Shown here piece by piece: positions 58,637-64,000 of a stretch of DNA of 64,000 nt. Source of the stretch: Microbispora sp. H13382 (GTDB lineage Bacteria > Actinomycetota > Actinomycetes > Streptosporangiales > Streptosporangiaceae). The notes beneath the pieces were generated by a model that did not search any database, was not told the DNA's origin, and was given only the letters and a program-made list of their open reading frames with translations. The stretch lies in assembly GCF_014161445.1 (NCBI RefSeq), contig NZ_JABBXA010000004.1:306075-370074 (forward strand), given 5' to 3'. Both the position numbers and the translations under genes were made by a program. Each line of letters opens with the position of its first letter. The first letter of the stretch is position 1.

Positions 58637-60001
58637 GTGACTCATACAGTGACAAACTGGGCGGGCAACATCACCTTCCGGGCCGAGGCGGTCGAGCGGC
58701 CCTCCTCCGTGGAGGAGGTGCGCGGCCTGGTGGCGCGTGGCGAGAAGATCCGCGTGCTGGGCAGCGGCCACTCCTTCAACCGCATCGCCGACTCCCCGGG
58801 CCTGCTGGTCTCGCTGGACGCGCTGCCCCCGGAGATCGAGATCGACAGCGCGTCCTCGACGGTCCGGGTCGCCGCGAGCGTCCGGTACGGCGAGCTGGGC
58901 CGCCGCCTGCACGACAAGGGCTACGCCCTGCCCAACCTCGCGTCCCTGCCGCACATCTCGGTCGCGGGCTCCTGCGCGACCGGCACCCACGGCTCGGGCG
59001 ACGCCAACGGCGGTCTCGCCACGTCCGTACGCGCGATCGAGATGGTGACCGCGGACGGCGACCTCGTCACGCTGGACCGCGACACGGACGGCGACCGCTT
59101 CCCCGGGGCCGTCGTCGCACTGGGCGCCCTCGGCGCCGTCGTCGCCATGACGCTGGACGTCGTGCCGTCGTTCGACGTCCGCCAGCGCGTGTACGAGGGC
59201 CTGCCGGCCGAGGTGCTGGACGGGCAGTTCGACGCCGTCGTGTCCGCCGCCTACAGCGTCAGCCTGTTCACCGACTGGCGTACCTCCCGCATCAACCAGG
59301 TCTGGGTGAAGGAGCGGGCCGGCGCGGCCGACGCGGATCTCGCCGAGGCGGCGGCGGTGAGCGGGCTCGCGGGGGACGCGGCCGCGGGCGGCCTGGAGGG
59401 GGCCACGGCCGCCGGGGGCCTGCACGGCGCCGAGCCGGGCGGCGGCTTCTTCGGGGCGACGCCGGCCGACGGCCCGAGGCACCCCGTGCCGGGCATGTCC
59501 GCGGTGCACTGCACGGCCCAGATGGGCGTCCCCGGCCCCTGGTTCGAGCGGCTGCCGCACTTCCGGCCCGACTTCACCCCCAGCAGCGGGGAGGAGCTCC
59601 AGGCGGAGTACATGGTGCCCCGGCGGCACGCGGCCGAGGCGTTCCGCGCCCTCGACGAGATCCGCGACCGCATCGCCCCGGTGCTGCAGATCTCCGAGAT
59701 CCGTACGATCGCCGCGGACGACCTGTGGCTGAGCCCGAGCCAGGGCCGCGACACGGTGGCCTTCCACTTCACCTGGATCAAGGACCCCGCCGCCGTGACG
59801 CCCGTGCTCACCGCGATCGAGGAGCGTCTCGCGCCGTTCGGCGCGCGGCCCCACTGGGGCAAGCTCTTCACCCTCCCGCCCGACGTCGTGCGCTCCCGCT
59901 ACGAGCGCCTGTACGACTTCGCGGCGCTGGCGCGGCACTTCGACCCCCGGGGCGCGTTCGCCAACGAGTTCGTCGAGCGGTACGTCCTCGGCCGCGCCTG
60001 A
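58637..60001 (+). CDS. FAD-linked alditol oxidase (AldO-like)
   Basis: A 454-residue flavoprotein. His45 in LGSGHSFNRIAD is the covalent FAD site known from alditol oxidase, followed by SVRYGELGRRLHDKGYALPN and CATGTHGSGDANGGL. The C-terminal FHFTWIKDPAAVTPVLTAI, HWGKLFTLPPDVVRSRYERL and DPRGAFANEFVERYVLG complete the family. It is about 40 residues longer than AldO because of a Gly/Ala-rich nonapeptide repeat at 243-279. It should oxidise polyols such as xylitol or sorbitol and give hydrogen peroxide. GTG start. Confidence 0.92.
   Translation: MTHTVTNWAGNITFRAEAVERPSSVEEVRGLVARGEKIRVLGSGHSFNRIADSPGLLVSLDALPPEIEIDSASSTVRVAASVRYGELGRRLHDKGYALPNLASLPHISVAGSCATGTHGSGDANGGLATSVRAIEMVTADGDLVTLDRDTDGDRFPGAVVALGALGAVVAMTLDVVPSFDVRQRVYEGLPAEVLDGQFDAVVSAAYSVSLFTDWRTSRINQVWVKERAGAADADLAEAAAVSGLAGDAAAGGLEGATAAGGLHGAEPGGGFFGATPADGPRHPVPGMSAVHCTAQMGVPGPWFERLPHFRPDFTPSSGEELQAEYMVPRRHAAEAFRALDEIRDRIAPVLQISEIRTIAADDLWLSPSQGRDTVAFHFTWIKDPAAVTPVLTAIEERLAPFGARPHWGKLFTLPPDVVRSRYERLYDFAALARHFDPRGAFANEFVERYVLGRA
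59363..59473 (+). repeat. 27-bp repeat encoding a nonapeptide in the alditol oxidase gene
   Basis: The units GLAGDAAAG, GLEGATAAG, GLHGAEPGG and GFFGATPADG lie in tandem at residues 243-279. They are absent from the general family plan and look like a slippage-born surface loop. Confidence 0.75.
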
Positions 60002-60064
60002 CGCCCCTGCCGGATTCGGCCCGTGAAGGCCGGGTACGTCCTCACGGGATCACGAGGCAGGACG

Positions 60065-61840
60065 ATGCGCATCGAGGACTACGCGCTCATCGGCGACATG
60101 CACACGGCCGCCCTGGTCGGACGCGACGGCTCGGTCGACTGGCTGTGCCTGCCGCGCTTCGACTCCGGATCCTGCTTCGCGGCGCTCCTGGGCGGCCACC
60201 CGGCGGGCCGCTGGCTGCTGGCCCCCGCCGGGGGCGGGACGTGCACCGGGCGCCGCTACCGCGACGGCGCGCTGGTCCTGGAGACGACCTGGGACACGCC
60301 CGGCGGGTGTGTCCGGGTCGTCGACTTCATGCCGCCGCGCGGCGAGGCGCCCGACCTCGTGCGGGTGGTGGAGGGCGTGCGGGGCCGGGTGGAGATGCGC
60401 ACGGAACTGCTGCTGCGCTTCGAATACGGGGCCGTGATCCCCTGGGTGCGGCACCGCGAGGGAGAGGTGGCGGTGATCGCCGGTCCCAACGCCGCCTGGC
60501 TCCAGACGCCCGTCGAGCTCACCCACGACTCCCGCCTTCGCGGGACGACCGCGTCGTTCGCCGTCGCCGCGGGAGACCGGGTGCCGTTCGTGCTCACCTG
60601 GCAGCAGTCGTGGCGGGACCGGCCGCGGCGGCTGGAGGCGGCCGGGGAACTGGCCGCCACCGACCGGCTCTGGAGGCGGTGGCTCGGCGGCTGCCGCTAT
60701 CGGGGGGATTACGGCGAGGCCGTGGGCAGCAGCCTCCTCGCGCTCAAGGCCCTCACGTACGCCCCCACCGGCGGCGTCGTCGCGGCGCCCACGACGTCGC
60801 TGCCGGAGCGGATCGGGGGCCCGCGCAACTGGGACTACCGCTACAGCTGGCTGCGCGACGCCTCGTTCACTCTCCGGGCGCTGATGGACGCGGGATACGC
60901 CGACGAGGCGACGGCGTGGCGTGACTGGCTGCTGCGGGCCGTCGCGGGGGACCCCGCCGACCTGCAGATCATGTACACGGTCGACGGCAGCAGGCACATG
61001 CCCGAGTGGACTCTCGACTGGCTGCCGGGATACGAGGGGTCGCGGCCGGTGCGGATCGGCAACGACGCCTCCGGCCAGTTCCAGCTCGACGTGTACGGCG
61101 AGGTGATCGACTGCCTCTACCAGGCCAAGGAGTCGGGCCTGCGGCCGGACGAGGAGGCCTGGGAGCTGCAGTGCGCGCTCATGGACTATCTGGAGGGGGC
61201 GTGGCGTGAGCCCGACAACGGGCTCTGGGAGGTGCGCGGCCCGCGCCGCGACTTCGTCCACTCCAAGGTCTTCGCCTGGGTGGCGGCGGACCGGATGGTC
61301 CGCTCCGTCGAGAAGCAGGGCCTCGACGGCCCGGCCGGCCGTTGGCGCGCCCTGCGCGAGGAGATCCACCGGGACGTGTGCGCGCACGGCTACGACGCCG
61401 ACCGGAACACCTTCACCCAGTTCTACGGGTCCAAGGGCCTCGACGCGGCTCTGCTGCTGATTCCCCGGCTCGGCTTCCTTCCGGTGGACGATCCCCGCGT
61501 CGCGGGCACGGTCGACGCCGTGTGCCGCGAACTGACCGAGGACGGCCTCGTCCTGCGGTACCGGCCCGAGGCCGACGACGTGGACGGACTGCCGGGCGGC
61601 GAGGGCGTCTTCGTCGCCTGCTCCTTCTGGCTCGCCCACGCCCTCGCCCTGCTCGGCCGCCGCGAACGGGCGCGGCGCCTGTTCGAGCGCCTGCTGTCCC
61701 TGCGCAACGACGTCGGCCTGCTGTCGGAGGAGTACGACGTCGGCCGCGGGCGGCAGGTCGGCAACTTCCCCCAGGCCTACAGCCACGTCTCCGTCGTCAA
61801 CGCGGCCCAGGCTCTGGCGGCGCCGGGTCCATCTGCCTGA
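60065..61840 (+). CDS. GH15 glucoamylase/trehalase-like hydrolase
   Basis: A 591-residue cytoplasmic protein. The N-terminal sandwich (RIEDYALIGDMHTAALVGRD, SVDWLCLPRFDS) leads to the (alpha/alpha)6 barrel (GGPRNWDYRYSWLRDASFTL; GSRHMPEWTLDWLPGYEGS; GNDASGQFQLDVYGEV; FPQAYSHVSVVNAA). The acid and base Glu residues lie in PEWTLDW and GLLSEEYDV. Such proteins are trehalases or glucoamylases in actinobacteria. The ATG at 60065 has AGGACG upstream; an earlier start at 60023 adds 14 residues of no visible role. It follows the alditol oxidase gene with a 63-bp gap. Confidence 0.92.
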   Translation: MRIEDYALIGDMHTAALVGRDGSVDWLCLPRFDSGSCFAALLGGHPAGRWLLAPAGGGTCTGRRYRDGALVLETTWDTPGGCVRVVDFMPPRGEAPDLVRVVEGVRGRVEMRTELLLRFEYGAVIPWVRHREGEVAVIAGPNAAWLQTPVELTHDSRLRGTTASFAVAAGDRVPFVLTWQQSWRDRPRRLEAAGELAATDRLWRRWLGGCRYRGDYGEAVGSSLLALKALTYAPTGGVVAAPTTSLPERIGGPRNWDYRYSWLRDASFTLRALMDAGYADEATAWRDWLLRAVAGDPADLQIMYTVDGSRHMPEWTLDWLPGYEGSRPVRIGNDASGQFQLDVYGEVIDCLYQAKESGLRPDEEAWELQCALMDYLEGAWREPDNGLWEVRGPRRDFVHSKVFAWVAADRMVRSVEKQGLDGPAGRWRALREEIHRDVCAHGYDADRNTFTQFYGSKGLDAALLLIPRLGFLPVDDPRVAGTVDAVCRELTEDGLVLRYRPEADDVDGLPGGEGVFVACSFWLAHALALLGRRERARRLFERLLSLRNDVGLLSEEYDVGRGRQVGNFPQAYSHVSVVNAAQALAAPGPSA

Positions 61841-61861
61841 CAGATGTCGTCCATCTGTTTC
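61840..61861 (+). terminator. Small intrinsic terminator after the GH15 gene
   Basis: ACAGATG-TCGTC-CATCTGT forms a perfect 7-bp stem with a 5-nt loop followed by TTT. It overlaps the stop codon end. Confidence 0.6.
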
Positions 61862-61899
61862 CCGCGCGTCTCGCGACCTACCCCAGGCCACCTGCCGCG

Positions 61900-61912
61900 T
61901 TGCATGATGCAA
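61900..61912. promoter_or_regulatory. TTGCAT-G-ATGCAA palindrome before the SPW gene
   Basis: A perfect 13-bp palindrome 67 bp before the start codon at 61980. A transcription factor site is likely, but its owner is unknown. Confidence 0.5.
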
Positions 61913-61979
61913 GTGAGGGCCGCGCGGGTCCGGGGAAACCCGCGACCGTGGCCCTGTCGGGGGAAAGAGGTGACGCACC

Positions 61980-62450
61980 ATGGTGCAACCAGGTCTGGCA
62001 CGACGCCCGGACGCGACGGAGCTGCGCCAGACGTACGATCGCGCGGGGTCGACCGTGCCCGCGCAGGTCATGGACGGAGTGACGTTCCTCGCCGGGCTCT
62101 ATCTCGCCATCTCGCCGTGGGTCGTGGGCTTCGCCGGGTTCGGCGGCCTGGCGATCAACAACCTGATCATCGGGCTGACGGTCGCGGCGCTCGCGCTGAG
62201 CTGCGCGTCCGCGTTCGGCCGCACGTACGGCGTGAGCTGGGTGGTGCCGGTGCTGGGCGTCTGGACGATCATCGCGCCGTGGGTGATCCGCGGCCAACCG
62301 GCCACCACCGCGACCATCTGGGACAACGTGGTCACCGGAGCGATCATCTTCCTGTTCGGCCTCGGCGCGCTGGCGTTCGCCGCGAACTACCGGCAGCACG
62401 AGAGTGGCGGCCGACGACGGGGGGTCGGCGCACCGGGCGGCCAGTGGTAG
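61980..62450 (+). CDS. SPW-repeat integral membrane protein
   Basis: A 156-residue protein. Two SPW-type repeats: LAISPWVVGFAG (about residues 41-52) and TIIAPWVIRGQP (about 99-110), each in a hydrophobic pair, giving four membrane segments. SPW proteins are common in actinomycetes and alphaproteobacteria, with unknown roles. The soluble N-terminus has about 30 residues. A palindrome lies in its promoter. Confidence 0.9.
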   Translation: MVQPGLARRPDATELRQTYDRAGSTVPAQVMDGVTFLAGLYLAISPWVVGFAGFGGLAINNLIIGLTVAALALSCASAFGRTYGVSWVVPVLGVWTIIAPWVIRGQPATTATIWDNVVTGAIIFLFGLGALAFAANYRQHESGGRRRGVGAPGGQW

Positions 62451-62835
62451 CCGCCGTCAGGCCAGGCCGCGTACCCGTGGTTTCCCGTCATCGGGCGCGC
62501 GTACGCGTCCTGGCCGGTCGTACGAAGGCGGCGGGATAACCGGTTGCGGCCGCGCGCGGACGCGTGGGAGGGTACGACCGCTTCACAGCACGCGTACAGA
62601 CGAAGGACTGAGGCCATGGCTTCGGCGACCCGCAGCGGCCGCCGCCGGCACTGAGCGGTCCGCCACCCGGCGGCACCGGCGTAGGCAGTGCCATCACCGT
62701 TTCACGGCGACCCCACGCCGCGGTGCCCTGCGCACCGTCCGCGTCCCCGACGGGGACGGCCCCCGCGCGGCTCATCGCCCGCTCGACGTGGCGGGAGCGC
62801 GCTCCACTTCGTCATCAACGTGAGGTCCAATCACC
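62451..62835. other. Intergenic stretch before the GNAT gene, no gene seen
   Basis: This 385-bp stretch has no frame with a family resemblance. A 12-codon frame (ATG at 62616, with a purine-rich GAAGGA upstream) is Arg-rich and is not claimed as a gene. A leader or regulatory role cannot be shown. Confidence 0.35.
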
Positions 62836-63588
62836 GTGGACATCGATGTCCAGAGCTTTGCCGTGGCCAACCTTCGCCGCCGCCCCGAGGTCGTCGAGAC
62901 CGGCGGTTTCGTCGCCGGGTTCGATCCCGGAACCCGCAGCCCGTACGTCAACTACGCCACCCCCCTGCCCGGAGCCCGGCCGTCCGCGCGGGACGTCGCG
63001 GCGCTGGTCAGGGCGTTCCACGAGCGCGGGCTGGGGCCCCGGCTCGAGTTCGCGCCGGACGCCGCGCCCGGCGTGGAGCCCGCGCTCACACAGGCGGGCT
63101 TCGGCGTGGAGGCGGTGCACGACTACCTCGTCTGCACCCCGGACACGCTGACGCCGCGGAGCGACGGCGGTCCCCCGGTGGAGACGCCGGTCGCGGACCA
63201 GGACTACCTGTCGATCGACGCCGCCCTGTCCGAGGCGTTCGGCGCCGGGTTCGCCGCCTCGCCGGAAGGCGCGGCCCGGCTGCGCCGCCTGGAGGAGAGC
63301 GGCGGCGCGGTGCGGTTCGTCCGGGCGCAGGACGGCGGCTGCGCCGGTGCGGCCACCTGCTCCGCCCCCGCCGTCAGCACGTCGGAACTCGCCGGTGTCG
63401 GCACGCGCCCGGCCTTCCGCGGCCGAGGCGTCGCCGCCGCGGTCACCGCCGCGCTGACCGCCGAGATGTTCGCCCGAGGCGCGCGGTCGGTGTGGCTCGA
63501 GTACGGCGGCGAGGGGTCGCGGCGCGTCTACGAACGCGTCGGATACCGGCCGTGGGGCACCCGCCTGTACATGTCGCTCGACGAGTGA
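62836..63588 (+). CDS. GNAT-family N-acetyltransferase
   Basis: A 250-residue protein. The acetyl-CoA-binding motif A is VGTRPAFRGRGVAAAVTAAL (near residue 197), followed by GARSVWLEYGGEGSRRVYER and VGYRPWGTRLYM, typical of the C-terminal GNAT fold. The N-terminal half resembles a duplicated, degenerate GNAT unit. GTG start at 62836. The acceptor is unknown. It is convergent with the DUF6295 gene. Confidence 0.88.
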   Translation: MDIDVQSFAVANLRRRPEVVETGGFVAGFDPGTRSPYVNYATPLPGARPSARDVAALVRAFHERGLGPRLEFAPDAAPGVEPALTQAGFGVEAVHDYLVCTPDTLTPRSDGGPPVETPVADQDYLSIDAALSEAFGAGFAASPEGAARLRRLEESGGAVRFVRAQDGGCAGAATCSAPAVSTSELAGVGTRPAFRGRGVAAAVTAALTAEMFARGARSVWLEYGGEGSRRVYERVGYRPWGTRLYMSLDE

Positions 63589-63634
63589 CCCGTCCGGGGC
63601 CGGTCGCTGCCCGGAAATCCTCCGGCGGGCGGCT

Positions 63635-63709
63635 CGCACGGCGCGGTCAGGCGGGGGCGGGCCTCCGGGCCCGCCGCCGGTGCCGCACGGCGCGGTCAGG
63701 CGGGGGCGG
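63635..63709 (+). repeat. 26-bp direct repeat at the end of the DUF6295 gene
   Basis: The same 26 bases (beginning CGCACGGCGCGGTCAGGCGG) occur at 63635-63660 and 63684-63709, 49 bp apart. The second copy contains the stop codon of the minus-strand gene, the first lies beyond it. Confidence 0.75.
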
Positions 63710-63983
63710 ACCCGCGGGCGGCGGAGGCGAGCCCGGGCGGCGCCGCGGCCAGGGCCTTGTGGATCGCGTCGACCAGGGCGAGCGCCGCCTCCTCGGTGAG
63801 CTCGATCGCGACCCGGGCCGACGGGCCCTCGGCCGGGTTGGTGAAGTCGATGTTCACCGTGTGCTCCTGGCAGGCATGGTAGGGATGGTCGACGTAGACC
63901 ATGCCGTCGGTGACCGTGAACCAGCCCGACGCTCCCTTGGCGGCGCCGTCGATCCGGATCTTCTCGGTGAGATAGGTGCACAT
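63696..63983 (-). CDS. DUF6295 family protein
   Basis: A 95-residue protein. MCTYLTEKIRIDGAAKGASG, FTVTDGMVYVDHPYHACQEH and TVNIDFTNPAEGPSARVAIE are the family's conserved parts. The single Cys and His pair (HACQEH) could bind a metal. The C-terminus is Ala/Pro rich. GGAGGA precedes the ATG at 63981-63983. Function unknown. Confidence 0.82.
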   Translation of the reverse strand: MCTYLTEKIRIDGAAKGASGWFTVTDGMVYVDHPYHACQEHTVNIDFTNPAEGPSARVAIELTEEAALALVDAIHKALAAAPPGLASAARGSAPA

Positions 63984-64000
63984 GTGGTCCTCCTCAGGCG

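Noticed and set aside
1..64000. CRISPR arrays, tRNA and rRNA genes, prophage modules, large biosynthetic (PKS/NRPS) genes
   Set aside because: I looked for regular spaced repeats, cloverleaf ends and modular megasynthase motifs and saw none. Small RNAs cannot be excluded by eye.

Overview
The window is about 70% GC with strong G/C in third codon positions, many GTG and a few TTG starts, LacI/ROK/DeoR-controlled sugar operons, an SPW-repeat protein, a DUF574-type methyltransferase and an F420-type LLM oxidoreductase. This points to a soil actinomycete, probably of the Streptosporangiales (Nonomuraea/Streptosporangium-like). The genus is an inference. No rRNA, tRNA, CRISPR array or replication origin was seen.

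Layout. 1-5038 (minus): a tightly coupled operon of biotin carboxyl carrier protein, biotin carboxylase, a 5S/PycB-type carboxyltransferase, a HAD phosphatase and a PEP-utilising (dikinase-like) enzyme cut by the window edge. 5153-6798: a small graveyard with a broken IS5-type transposase fused to fragments of a HicB-HicA toxin-antitoxin pair, plus an orphan SUKH (SMI1/KNR4) immunity-like gene. 7119-10648: a PEBP-family lipoprotein, a small WGxxGxxG surface protein and a large KatE catalase. 10901-14354 (minus): LacI regulator, M20 peptidase and cytochrome P450. 14556-21111 (plus): a ribose/nucleoside-type ABC transporter, a phosphotriesterase-like hydrolase, a glutamine-amidotransferase-like protein, a nucleoside hydrolase and a ribokinase. 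This operon is faced by the LacI gene, and a perfect 16-bp palindrome lies between them. 21344-29142: secreted proteins (beta-propeller lipoprotein, lamin-tail protein, unknowns), a GH13-CBM25 alpha-amylase, a YchJ-like protein, two small secreted proteins sharing a Cys motif and a ROK regulator. 29201-33707: STAS protein, stand-alone CheB, CheR-coiled coil-PAS protein and a DUF574 methyltransferase. 33872-38527: a five-gene set (LLM oxidoreductase, SnoaL-like, DUF1254/1214-like, SDR, sulfotransferase) carrying three KstR-like operators. 38553-39142: a frameshifted secreted-protein gene.

39404-55414 is a plant-polysaccharide/sugar island. It holds an orphan RbsA-like ATPase and a DeoR regulator, divergent from a PA14-GH2 glycosidase with a YtfQ/YtfR/YtfT/YjfF-like ABC importer. 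These are followed by two GH3 glycosidases and a LacI regulator surrounded by GAAA-N-TTTC palindromes. 55728-63983 holds an MFS exporter, a methyltransferase, a 1-Cys-type peroxiredoxin preceded by a 12-bp tandem repeat, an alditol oxidase with an internal nonapeptide repeat, a GH15 glucoamylase/trehalase-like enzyme, an SPW-repeat membrane protein, a GNAT acetyltransferase and a DUF6295 protein.

How the genes work together (inference): secreted and cell-associated glycosidases release sugars that CUT2-type ABC importers take up under LacI/DeoR control. The nucleoside operon would import a ribosyl compound, cleave it and phosphorylate the ribose. The most intriguing systems are the carboxylase-dikinase operon and the KstR-box gene set. 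Most family assignments rest on motifs read by eye.
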